64,000 nt of DNA from RGIG1681 sp964646345 (GTDB lineage Bacteria; Bacillota; Clostridia; Christensenellales; UBA1242), in assembly GCA_964646345.1 (NCBI GenBank), contig CAZYDU010000006.1:1-64000 (forward strand). The letters run 5' to 3'. Positions 7,231-15,590 of the stretch are shown here, piece after piece. Made by a program: the position numbers and the translations under genes. The number at the start of each line of letters is the position of its first letter. The stretch's first letter is position 1. The notes under the pieces were generated by a model. That model was not told where the DNA came from and made no database searches. It saw nothing but the letters and a program-made list of their open reading frames with translations.

Positions 7231-8200
7231 CCTTTCTTTCAAGTTTTCCTGAATCGTAATCATTTTCAAGCTCTGCATCAAATGGGTTTATATGAACCAA
7301 ACAATGCTTAACTTCTGTTAATTCCGATTCCATTTTATCATGCACACTTTGTGCAATTTTGTGTGCTTGCTTTAACTTTAGTTCTGGGTCGCAAGAAATT
7401 TCCAAATCCACATAAATCATACTATTTCCAAACTGCCTTGTACGAAGCCTATCAATTTTTATTACCCCATCAACACTTTGAGCAATATTTTTTATCTTTG
7501 TTTGCATTTCTTCATTAGCTGATTTATCAATTAATTTGTTAACAGCATCAATAAATATATCAATAGCAACCTTTAATATCAATATACAAATAACGAAACC
7601 TGCAATAATATCCAAAACTCTAACACCAAGCATTGCCCCCAAAATACCAATAAAACTTCCAATAGATGAAAGTGAATCTGACAAATGATGGAATGCATCT
7701 GCCTTCAATGCCCCTGATTTTGTTTTGTTTGAAGCAATCTTTGTTATAATGAACATCACATACTGCATTACAATCGAAAGAATTGCCGCAATTAAAGCAA
7801 TGGTTTTTGGAAGTTCAGCTTCAGCATAAGACCCTGTAACAAGTTTCTCAATAGCACTATAACCAATAAAGACACCAACCACAAAAAGCATAATTGCAAG
7901 CAAAAGTGTTGCAACGCTTTCAAACCTATCATGCCCATAAGGGTGTTCTTTGTCTGCCTTTTTAGAAGAAATCTTAACACCAATAATAACAATAACCGTT
8001 GTAAACACATCAGAAAAAGAATGAATTGCATCTGCAATCATTGCATAACTTAACCCAACAAGCCCAGCAATAAGTTTAAATATAGATAGCATACTATTGC
8101 AAATAAGGCTTGTAAATGATACCTTCATTGCAATCCTTTCATTCTCTTTTACAAGTGCTTCTTGTTTATTTTCTTGAATGTTTTTAGTTTTTATTTTCAT
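7226..8200 (-). CDS. Cation diffusion facilitator transporter (FieF/ZitB type)
   Basis: 324 residues from the ATG at 8200, preceded by TAGGTG; the ATG at 8224 has no ribosome site. It exchanges protons for divalent metals (Zn, Fe, Mn or Cd; not decidable here) across the inner membrane. The six-helix membrane core contains the metal-binding pairs in DAIHSFSDV (first site) and ADAFHHLSDS (second site), with HPYGHDR between helices II and III. A cytosolic ferredoxin-like domain follows from about residue 210, with VKHCLVHINP near its end. It stands alone between terminators. Confidence 0.93.
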   Translation of the reverse strand: MKIKTKNIQENKQEALVKENERIAMKVSFTSLICNSMLSIFKLIAGLVGLSYAMIADAIHSFSDVFTTVIVIIGVKISSKKADKEHPYGHDRFESVATLLLAIMLFVVGVFIGYSAIEKLVTGSYAEAELPKTIALIAAILSIVMQYVMFIITKIASNKTKSGALKADAFHHLSDSLSSIGSFIGILGAMLGVRVLDIIAGFVICILILKVAIDIFIDAVNKLIDKSANEEMQTKIKNIAQSVDGVIKIDRLRTRQFGNSMIYVDLEISCDPELKLKQAHKIAQSVHDKMESELTEVKHCLVHINPFDAELENDYDSGKLERKV

Positions 8201-8288
8201 AATACACCTAATTTTCTTAAACATTTTATGTTAAAAATCGCAAATTAGTTACATTTTTATTAAAAAATGGTTTATTTTAACATAAAGA

Positions 8289-8309
8289 TGCGGAGACTAA
8301 ATCTCCGCA
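8289..8309 (-). terminator. Hairpin between sugar transferase and cation transporter genes
   Basis: TGCGGAGA / TCTCCGCA, an eight-pair G+C-rich stem with only a weak T tract on the minus strand. Confidence 0.55.
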
Positions 8310-8337
8310 CCCTGTTTTTGATTTATTTTTTATTTTT

Positions 8338-9267
8338 TTATTTTGAGTTTTTTTCAGCATTTTTTGAAGTTTTTTGCGTTTTTTTCGATGACGTTTTCTT
8401 AGTCTCTTTTTGTGTTTCCTGAACTAACTCTTTTTCATCATTTTGTTTATTAATTACATATTTTTCATCAAATAATTCCGCATTTAATAGCTCTGGATAA
8501 TATTCCATATTCTTTTTTTCTGCGATAATCTGTTTAGATAATTCCAAACCCTTGTCATATTGTTGTTGTGTTATTTTTTGTATTCTAAGCAAATAATCTG
8601 CATAATAATATTCTTGTTCTTTCTCTTTTTCGTTTCTCTTGTCTTCTTCAGTGTTAGCATGAGACTCGCCCTTGTTTGTAAACACAGTTCCAATAGTTTT
8701 GAAAATGATTTTTATATCAAGCCATAAGCTAACATTTTGATTATAAAACTTATCTTTCTCAAAAGTTGCTTCCCAAGTATTTCTATTTCTACCATAAGCT
8801 GCGGCATAACCAGTGATGCCTGGACGTAATACATATTGGTCAAAAACTTCTTTTTCATAGAAAATCACATCTTTAACAAGTTTTGGACGATTTCCGATAA
8901 AACTCATATCGCCTTTTAAGATATTAAAAAACTGTGGAAGTTCATCAATAGAAAGTTTACGAATAATTTTTCCCCAAGCTGTGATTCTTTGACTATCAGG
9001 AAGAAGATTTCCGTTTTTATCTTTTTTATTATTCATTGACCTGAACTTGTAAATATAAAATACCTTGTGATTTTTTCCTGGTCTTGCCTGTTTATAAAAA
9101 ATTGGATAACCATTGAATATCAAAGTTAACAATGCAAATAAAATTAAAAATGGTGACAAAATAACTATTGCTAAAAGCGATAAAATTATGTCTAAAAATC
9201 TTTTAAAAAATATTGTATAAAACGAATACTTAATACCAAGTTGTTTATATAATTCTTTTGTTTTCAT
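8338..9267 (-). CDS. Polyprenyl-phosphate sugar-1-phosphate transferase
   Basis: 309 residues. It is a monotopic phosphoglycosyl transferase of the PglC/WbaP/EpsL family, which moves a sugar-1-phosphate from UDP-sugar to undecaprenyl phosphate to start a surface polysaccharide. Features: one hydrophobic re-entrant segment (about 24-52), FYKQARPGKNHKVFYIYKFRSM, the catalytic DE in SIDELPQFFNILKGDMSFIGNRP, and LRPGITGYAAAYG. The last 100 residues are a lineage-specific charged extension ending in a Lys/Thr/Ser-rich tail. GGAGAG precedes the ATG. It is divergent from an O-antigen-ligase-like gene, so the pair may belong to one polysaccharide pathway. Confidence 0.93.
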   Translation of the reverse strand: MKTKELYKQLGIKYSFYTIFFKRFLDIILSLLAIVILSPFLILFALLTLIFNGYPIFYKQARPGKNHKVFYIYKFRSMNNKKDKNGNLLPDSQRITAWGKIIRKLSIDELPQFFNILKGDMSFIGNRPKLVKDVIFYEKEVFDQYVLRPGITGYAAAYGRNRNTWEATFEKDKFYNQNVSLWLDIKIIFKTIGTVFTNKGESHANTEEDKRNEKEKEQEYYYADYLLRIQKITQQQYDKGLELSKQIIAEKKNMEYYPELLNAELFDEKYVINKQNDEKELVQETQKETKKTSSKKTQKTSKNAEKNSK

Positions 9268-9343
9268 AACGCTCTCCGTAAATCATTATAAACCAATATA
9301 AAATAAAAATCAACCATTGAAAAGCTAAAAAAAACATTAATCA

Positions 9344-9372
9344 TTGACAAATCGACACTTTTAGTTTATCAT
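9344..9372 (+). promoter_or_regulatory. Promoter of the O-antigen-ligase-like gene
   Basis: TTGACA (9344-9349), 17-base spacer, TATCAT (9367-9372). The predicted start of transcription is about 9379, after the first ATG at 9376 and six bases before the in-frame ATG at 9385. Confidence 0.55.
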
Positions 9373-9375
9373 AAA

Positions 9376-10602
9376 ATGGATATCATGGAAATAAAGAAAG
9401 CATTTGACTTTATGAAAAAATATAAAACCTTCATTTTTTTGCCAATAATTTGCATCATGCAATTTTTGGCATGTTTTTTTCATGCATTTTGGATTATCGC
9501 AACAATCCTTGCAATAATATTGCTTTTGCTTAGCGATTTTGCAGAATTAATATACTACATGTTATTTTTTCAAATGTTTTCTTCACTTGGAAATTTTTCC
9601 GTAATTTGCACATTTGTTGCTTCTGCCTTAATAATTATCAAATATATAATTGGGTTAATTAGAAAAAAAGAAAAATTCTATCCAGTTCCATTTATTTTAA
9701 CATGTGTGATTTGTTTGCTAGGTTCAATACACTTTACCAAAATTGATGAGCTTGGAATTTATCAAGGGGCATCTTTAATTGTAGCTTTGTTTTTGATTTA
9801 TCTACTTTTCACTTATCGTGATAGATTTAAACCTAGCAAATGTGCAGACTTTATTGTTTGTGGAATATTAGCAACAATCGGAATTTCTTTATTAACAATG
9901 CTCTTTGACGGCAGAATTATTCAACTGTTTGACATCAATGGCGACCTGAAACGTTTAAAATTATTAACAGGCAACGAAAATTCACTTTCAATTTATTGTT
10001 CATTTGCTTTGTCAATCTTTGTTTCAAGAATTGTTAACGGCAAAGGTAATATATTTAAAAATATCATATTTAGTATTGTTACAATCGCTGTTGGGCTTTT
10101 AACATTATCAAAATGTTTCCTTATCGTTTGCATAATCATAGTTATGTATTTATTTATTATGTTAATTGCTAAATACAAACTCAAATCCTTTAATTTTATT
10201 ATACCAGCAATTCTTATATTAGGCTTAATTAGTCTAATCATGCACTCAAAAATTGATACAATATTTGAAAGATTTTTCATAGAAACAAGCAATAAACTAT
10301 CCCTAAATGTTTTAACAACTGGAAGGTATGACCTTTGGACGATGTACATAAACAAAACAAGGTCTTCAATAAAAAACATGTTAATTGGTGTCGGTTTCTT
10401 TAGCGAAAGAATTGTAGATATCGGTCCGCACAACTTATACATTCATCTTTTATATCGTATGGGTTTTGTTGGCTTACTTATGCTTGGAATTTTAGCTTAT
10501 TATTACTATCAAGCATCAGAAAAAACCATAAAATTAACCTATAAAAACTGCTTGCCACTAGTCGTCTTTTTAATGATTAGTATGGTTGAAAGCTTTTTGT
10601 AA
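9376..10602 (+). CDS. O-antigen ligase/polymerase-like membrane protein
   Basis: Up to 408 residues with about ten hydrophobic helices. The large extracytoplasmic loop near the C terminus carries LNVLTTGRYDLW and, further on, IGPHNLYIHLLYRMGFVG, the arrangement of Wzy_C/WaaL-type proteins (Arg in the GR motif, His in PHN). Such proteins polymerise or transfer undecaprenyl-linked glycans outside the membrane. The start is uncertain: the ATG at 9376 has no ribosome site, and the promoter suggests that translation begins at 9385 on a nearly leaderless mRNA. It is divergent from the sugar transferase, and a second ligase-like gene is at 61865-63259. Confidence 0.85.
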   Translation: MDIMEIKKAFDFMKKYKTFIFLPIICIMQFLACFFHAFWIIATILAIILLLLSDFAELIYYMLFFQMFSSLGNFSVICTFVASALIIIKYIIGLIRKKEKFYPVPFILTCVICLLGSIHFTKIDELGIYQGASLIVALFLIYLLFTYRDRFKPSKCADFIVCGILATIGISLLTMLFDGRIIQLFDINGDLKRLKLLTGNENSLSIYCSFALSIFVSRIVNGKGNIFKNIIFSIVTIAVGLLTLSKCFLIVCIIIVMYLFIMLIAKYKLKSFNFIIPAILILGLISLIMHSKIDTIFERFFIETSNKLSLNVLTTGRYDLWTMYINKTRSSIKNMLIGVGFFSERIVDIGPHNLYIHLLYRMGFVGLLMLGILAYYYYQASEKTIKLTYKNCLPLVVFLMISMVESFL

Positions 10603-10649
10603 AAATAATCAGAATGTCTCAAAATTTTGTAGATTATCATAAAATATTA

Positions 10650-10658
10650 TGCTATACT
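10650..10658 (+). promoter_or_regulatory. Extended -10 promoter of the glycine-rich membrane protein gene
   Basis: TGC followed by TATACT (10653-10658); no good -35 at normal spacing. Confidence 0.45.
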
Positions 10659-10690
10659 TAGTTTATATTTAATTAAGGGGGAATACTATT

Positions 10691-11722
10691 ATGCCTGTTG
10701 GTCCATCTCATAGTGGAAGAAGCGGTGGCGGAAGCCACGGCGGTGGTTTTGGAGGTTCTCGTGGCGGTGGTGGCCCACATGGTCCACATCATTCAAATTC
10801 ATTTGTAAGCGGAATGATTGGCGGAATGATTGGTGCATCTATTGCCAACAGGAGACGTGAGCGTTTTGAAACAACATATGGTGTTCGTCCTACTGACGAA
10901 GAATATAACTCTATGCCAAGGCGAACAAAACCAACCGCTTTTCTAATTTTATCAATTTTTATTGCTTTTTTCATGCTTTGCACATTTTTTATGCTTGCTT
11001 CAGCAAATAGCAATATCAAACTTTATAATGCAACGATTGCAACAATGGAGTCTGACTATAAAGACTACTATAAACCAATGATTGACACAGTAACATCAAC
11101 CGACTACTCATACGGAAAAAATGATTACTACAAAACAACAGCCGAGTTTTCAACACTAAAAAGAACTTACTATAACAGCAATCCCTCAGCTCCTGCTTGT
11201 TATGAAGATTTCACAAGAAATAATGTTGTATATTACTTTATTGTCTATGAGTACACAGATAAAAATGGTGAAACACGCACCGGCACAACCTACACGCAAT
11301 TCTCATCAAGTCAAATCCCATCAAATGGCAGAATCGAAATCGCCTACTATGATAAAAATGGCGAACATTACTCTATCAACCTAAATTACGAACTTGATAA
11401 GTGTGAAGAATATCTTTACTACAAATCAGTTTTAAGCAATAACAAATCAAGCAAAAAAGGCGTGATAACTGCACTTGTTATTGAAACAATTATTCTTGCA
11501 TTATTTGTTACACTTTACGTGTTACGAGTTAAAAAATACTACAAACTCATTGCTCAAGATGAAGAAATACTTTTCCAAAAGAAAAAAGCTGAAGCCGAAA
11601 AAGCAACAGCCGAAGCAAACGAAGTTAAGTCAAAAACAAATAAATTCTGCAGATATTGTGGTTCAAAGTTGGAAGCAAACACAACGAAATGCCCTTCTTG
11701 TGGTGCAAGACTAACAAAATAA
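10691..11722 (+). CDS. Membrane protein with Gly/His-rich N terminus and C-terminal zinc ribbon
   Basis: 343 residues, function unknown. Order of parts: residues 5-36 are almost only Gly, Ser, His, Arg and Pro; a glycine-zipper-like segment SGMIGGMIGASIANRRR follows (about 40-56). The first membrane helix is about 80-105, then an extracytoplasmic domain of about 150 residues rich in Tyr. The second helix is about 258-280, then a charged coiled coil (EKATAEANEVKSK), and finally a zinc ribbon with CRYCG and CPSCG (four cysteines) in the cytosol. The two helices place both the Gly-rich tail and the ribbon inside the cell. GGGGG precedes the ATG. The zinc ribbon suggests a scaffold or sensor role, but that is inference. 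Confidence 0.8.
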   Translation: MPVGPSHSGRSGGGSHGGGFGGSRGGGGPHGPHHSNSFVSGMIGGMIGASIANRRRERFETTYGVRPTDEEYNSMPRRTKPTAFLILSIFIAFFMLCTFFMLASANSNIKLYNATIATMESDYKDYYKPMIDTVTSTDYSYGKNDYYKTTAEFSTLKRTYYNSNPSAPACYEDFTRNNVVYYFIVYEYTDKNGETRTGTTYTQFSSSQIPSNGRIEIAYYDKNGEHYSINLNYELDKCEEYLYYKSVLSNNKSSKKGVITALVIETIILALFVTLYVLRVKKYYKLIAQDEEILFQKKKAEAEKATAEANEVKSKTNKFCRYCGSKLEANTTKCPSCGARLTK

Positions 11723-11731
11723 ATTCATTAT

Positions 11732-11765
11732 AAAAAACACGGATTAATTTCCGTGTTTTTTGTTT
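11732..11765. terminator. Bidirectional terminator between convergent genes
   Basis: AAAAAACACGG / CCGTGTTTTTT stem with A-run and T-run on the two sides. Confidence 0.85.
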
Positions 11766-12656
11766 TTATTCTTCTCCAGGCTGAAAACCAGTGGTTGCTG
11801 AAATTTGATTATGTTTTTCCATTCTTCTATTAAATTTATCAATTTGTGAACTATATTTTATTTTCTTTCCAGAAAAGTACTCTTGTTTTTCAACCGCAGT
11901 TTCTTTATTTTTTAGAGTTTCTCTTAATTTACTCAAAACACCTTCTTGAACTTCAAGTCTAACAAAACCTTTTGGAGACTGAAAAGATATAGTTCCATCT
12001 TCATCATGGAAAACAATACCCAAATCATTATCCTTTCCATATCTCTGATAATATAATGCAGGAAAAAATGAATCCAACTTTTTTATTCCGTACTGAATAG
12101 TTTTTTGCCTAAAATGTTCATGGAGCACTTCGTCTTTATTTAATTTTTTAGGAATAATTAAGTTATTTCCTTGATAGTATGGTGCAAGTAATCTTTCTAA
12201 AACATAATAATCTGGAATATCGTCTCTTGTGTTAATATCTAGAAAATTTTCTACAATAGCATCTCTTTTCCTTGAAACACCATCTAACGTGGTTTCTAGT
12301 GGTAATCTTCTGATATTCATCATTGCATCACCAGCTAGTGCATATCCACGAAGATATGGGTCATGGTCATTTATTGACTCAATAAAATATCTTTCTTCTC
12401 GAGAAATTTCAAACGAACAGATTGCCGCCATCTTAGCATCTCTTTTAATTCTTGGTGTCATTAAAATATTTTTAATGGCTGTTTTTTCATCTTCAGCATT
12501 TGCCGTGAACATTATTGGAATATAATATCCTTTCCCGCAATGTCCACACCTAGCAATAACAGCATAATCTTTTCCATTTTCCGAATCCATTGTTCTAACA
12601 ATGCCACCATGGGCATCAATAACATTATTCCCCTTAAAACTTAACTTGTTTGGCAT
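11766..12656 (-). CDS. Hypothetical cytosolic protein with a CxxC pair
   Basis: 296 residues, not recognised. No signal peptide or membrane helix. A CGHCGKGYYIP motif at about 37-47 could be half of a metal site, but I see no partner pair. The middle is alpha-helical with many charged residues (AEDEKTAIKNILMTPRIKRDAKMAAIC), and the end is a Lys/Gln-rich helix. A ribosome site GGGGGAGA and a consensus-like promoter (12679-12707) support a real, expressed gene. It is probably restricted to the lineage. Confidence 0.7.
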   Translation of the reverse strand: MPNKLSFKGNNVIDAHGGIVRTMDSENGKDYAVIARCGHCGKGYYIPIMFTANAEDEKTAIKNILMTPRIKRDAKMAAICSFEISREERYFIESINDHDPYLRGYALAGDAMMNIRRLPLETTLDGVSRKRDAIVENFLDINTRDDIPDYYVLERLLAPYYQGNNLIIPKKLNKDEVLHEHFRQKTIQYGIKKLDSFFPALYYQRYGKDNDLGIVFHDEDGTISFQSPKGFVRLEVQEGVLSKLRETLKNKETAVEKQEYFSGKKIKYSSQIDKFNRRMEKHNQISATTGFQPGEE

Positions 12657-12678
12657 AAATCATCTCCCCCCTAATCTA

Positions 12679-12707
12679 ATTATACATGATATTTTGTTTT
12701 AAATCAA
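12679..12707 (-). promoter_or_regulatory. Promoter of the 11766-12656 gene
   Basis: Minus strand TTGATT (12707-12702), 17-base spacer, TATAAT (12684-12679). Confidence 0.65.
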
Positions 12708-12795
12708 TACTATTTTAACAATTATGTGTGATAGCTTTCTATGCTGTCAAACATAATTTTGTCTATTTTCAACATGAAGTATATAATTATTTTTA

Positions 12796-12825
12796 TTGAC
12801 TGAAAATATATTTTTTCTATATAAT
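12796..12825 (+). promoter_or_regulatory. Promoter of the transglutaminase-like gene
   Basis: TTGACT (12796-12801), 18-base spacer, TATAAT (12820-12825). The -10 overlaps the upstream ATG at 12824, which rules that start out. Confidence 0.65.
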
Positions 12826-12850
12826 GATTAACGTAGAAAGGAGATATTTT

Positions 12851-15538
12851 ATGAAGAAAATAAACAAGTTTTTTGCTTTTATTATCAGCTTTTGTTTTTC
12901 TATAGGCTTAATATTTGGGATTCTCCCAACCATTAACCTAAATAACACAAAGGCAACAAACACTAAACAATACACCGCCACCACAAAAGATTATTACTAT
13001 AATAATCTTAGCAAAAAAGCAAAACTATTTTATCTCGCTCTAAGCGAAATGGAAGAAAGTTATTTCAAAACCGGTAACGGCAGATATGACCTTGTAGCAA
13101 ACAATATCGTGACAAAATCTGAAATTAAAGATTTCCAAAATGGTAACAGCCAATTATTTAGAGATTTTGCCGAAGCTAGAGATGCATTCATGCTAGACAA
13201 TCCACAATTATTTTATGTTGATTTCGACAAAGTTACACTAAGTTTTTCGTCAAGAAACTCAGAATATTTCGCAGTCATCGACTCCGGCAGAGATGATAAC
13301 TATTTTGCTAATGGATTCACAAGCCAAACCGAAGTTGAAACAGCCATTTCAAACTTTGATACCGCAGTTGAAACAATTTTAAATAATATTTCTAGCTTAA
13401 CTGATTACAAATCTATTATTGAAACTGTAAATCAAGCATTATGCGATAACATCACTTACACTTTTGATAGTTCTAGCATTAGAAGTGCTTATGGTGCATT
13501 ATGTGTCAATAAAGCTGTTTGTGAAGGCTATGCAAAAGCCTTTAAAGTGATTATGGACAAGAAAAATATCCCTTGTGTTGAAGTCATTGGCTACACACAA
13601 AGTGATTCAGACAGTCTTGAACCACATGCTTGGAACTATATACAATTAGATAATAAATGGTATTTAGTTGACGTGACATTCAATGATAATGAAGATGCCG
13701 ATGGCTACTATTTACTTCTCGGAAAAGAAGATGCAGGCAACCACATAGAAGACGGATTTATCTCAAATAGTGGCTATGAAGTAAATTATCCAAACCTAGC
13801 AACTTTCAATTATGGCACTGAAGAAATCACAACCATAGTTACATATGAGCAATCCGGAACCCCTTATCAATATATTGAATATCAATACAGAAACTATACA
13901 TCAGCAAATGCAATGAAAGAACTTGAAACACCACTATATCTAATTGTTCGCCACGAAATATTTGATGATGACAATTCCTATGCCGGCTGGGGTAAGGCTT
14001 ATGCTTTATATGCATATGCAGGTTCAAGCAACGTTTTGCCAATAAATCAAAATGTATTCAGCACTCAATTTTTGGTCACAACTCAAGCACCAAATCAAAC
14101 TAATATTTATGAATCACTTGATGAAAGCAAAATTATTGCAAGAAGTGATGTTATTTACAATGATATTTTCAACCCAACAGTGGCAAATTCTGCAACGCTT
14201 CTAGAATCTTCTCCAAGCTCAACAAGTGTTCATGATGCGGACAATACTTACGAAGTAACATTAACCTATAGCAAGAACTTAAAAGTAACAAATGGCAAAA
14301 CTGCAAACATAATTGTATATAGCACAAAATCAACAAATCTTTCAGTGTTTGTAGATGTAAAAAATGTTAAAGTTGAAAACAATAAAATAAAATTCACATT
14401 AACTCCAAGCAAAATGTATGAACACGATAATCTCGCCTACTCATTCATGCCTGAAAATATCACTACTGTTGATGACTATTCAGTTCAGCCTGCAAGCTTA
14501 GTTTTTGCTAGACCTTGGACTGTTTGCTCTAAAATTTATAATGATGGAAGATATTATGTAAATGCATATGCTTCTCCTACTCTTATTGATAATCAAGACT
14601 TATCAATGACCGGATTCACACTAAACGGCGAGCAAGTTGCAGAAAATCAAAGAAGTCAACTTGTTTTGGTTGCTAAAAAACCAAACGAAGACCTAGCACA
14701 AGATATGAAAGAAGATGTTGAAGATAAATTAAATGATAATTCAATTCTTTCAAGTTCAACCTATGAAATTGACTTGCACATTTGTGGCGGAGTAACACAA
14801 ATTCCAAGCGGTTCTTATGTTAAAGTTGCTTTTGGTTTCCCTGAAGGTTATTCTGCTAAAGATGCTGGTGTAACATTTAAAGTTTATCATTTTGTTAAAG
14901 ATATAAATGGAGACATTGACCCAACACAAACTCAAGAAATTGATTGCGTAGTAACCGAATACGGAATTGTTGTTACTATTGATAGTTTCAGTCCGTTCAT
15001 GGTTGTTGCAACAGATGCACCAAAAACAAACAAAACTATTTATTCTAAAACAATCGCAGGCGAAGGCAGTGTTAGTGCAAATATAACAAACAGCTCAAGT
15101 GCAGGTCTTGAAAAATCCCTTTCTTCTCTTTCAAGTGGACAAACAATAACCTACACAATCGCTCCAAAATCAGGTTATAGAATTGACTATGTTTTGGTTA
15201 ACAAAAAGCTCAAAACAATCGAAAATAACATGTTAACACTAACATTTGATGAACTTGAAAGCGATAACGAATTAATCGTCTCTTTTGTGGCAGATTCTGT
15301 CGCTAATCGAGAACAAGTTAGCCATTTAACATCTTTAACTCGTGAGTTTATCCAAAACGAAAAGTATGAAACTTCAACTGATTCCAAACCAAACACACCT
15401 TCACTTCCCGACATTACTCCAAGTACAACAAAAAATAGCAACAAAACACTAATAATCATAATAATTATAGTTTCTGTTGCTTTGATAGGTGTTTCTGCGG
15501 TTGCATTGATAATCGTAAAAAATAAAATACCAAAATAA
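12851..15538 (+). CDS. Membrane-anchored surface protein with transglutaminase-like domain
   Basis: 895 residues from the ATG at 12851, with AAAGGAGAT upstream. A signal peptide covers about residues 1-35. A transglutaminase-like cysteine-protease fold follows, with the triad visible as C224 (NKAVCEGYAKAF), H259 (EPHAWNYI) and D274 (YLVDVTFND). Such domains cleave or crosslink peptides at the bacterial surface. After it come about 500 residues of beta-rich modules, a Thr/Pro/Ser linker (about 850-868) and a single C-terminal helix (about 870-890) ending in KNKIPK. There is no LPxTG, so it is held by the membrane helix rather than by sortase. It is monocistronic. The substrate is unknown. Confidence 0.82.
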   Translation: MKKINKFFAFIISFCFSIGLIFGILPTINLNNTKATNTKQYTATTKDYYYNNLSKKAKLFYLALSEMEESYFKTGNGRYDLVANNIVTKSEIKDFQNGNSQLFRDFAEARDAFMLDNPQLFYVDFDKVTLSFSSRNSEYFAVIDSGRDDNYFANGFTSQTEVETAISNFDTAVETILNNISSLTDYKSIIETVNQALCDNITYTFDSSSIRSAYGALCVNKAVCEGYAKAFKVIMDKKNIPCVEVIGYTQSDSDSLEPHAWNYIQLDNKWYLVDVTFNDNEDADGYYLLLGKEDAGNHIEDGFISNSGYEVNYPNLATFNYGTEEITTIVTYEQSGTPYQYIEYQYRNYTSANAMKELETPLYLIVRHEIFDDDNSYAGWGKAYALYAYAGSSNVLPINQNVFSTQFLVTTQAPNQTNIYESLDESKIIARSDVIYNDIFNPTVANSATLLESSPSSTSVHDADNTYEVTLTYSKNLKVTNGKTANIIVYSTKSTNLSVFVDVKNVKVENNKIKFTLTPSKMYEHDNLAYSFMPENITTVDDYSVQPASLVFARPWTVCSKIYNDGRYYVNAYASPTLIDNQDLSMTGFTLNGEQVAENQRSQLVLVAKKPNEDLAQDMKEDVEDKLNDNSILSSSTYEIDLHICGGVTQIPSGSYVKVAFGFPEGYSAKDAGVTFKVYHFVKDINGDIDPTQTQEIDCVVTEYGIVVTIDSFSPFMVVATDAPKTNKTIYSKTIAGEGSVSANITNSSSAGLEKSLSSLSSGQTITYTIAPKSGYRIDYVLVNKKLKTIENNMLTLTFDELESDNELIVSFVADSVANREQVSHLTSLTREFIQNEKYETSTDSKPNTPSLPDITPSTTKNSNKTLIIIIIIVSVALIGVSAVALIIVKNKIPK

Positions 15539-15550
15539 CTAATTACAAAT

Positions 15551-15588
15551 AAAAAATAAGTCTTTGATTTTCAAAGGCTTATTTTTGT
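15551..15588. terminator. Bidirectional terminator between convergent genes
   Basis: AAAATAAG-CTTTGA / TCAAAG-CTTATTTT stem with one mismatch and a T-run. Confidence 0.75.
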
Positions 15589-15590
15589 TT

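Noticed and set aside
12824..12850. Upstream ATG of the transglutaminase-like gene
   Set aside because: It overlaps the TATAAT box at 12820-12825, so it precedes the transcript.
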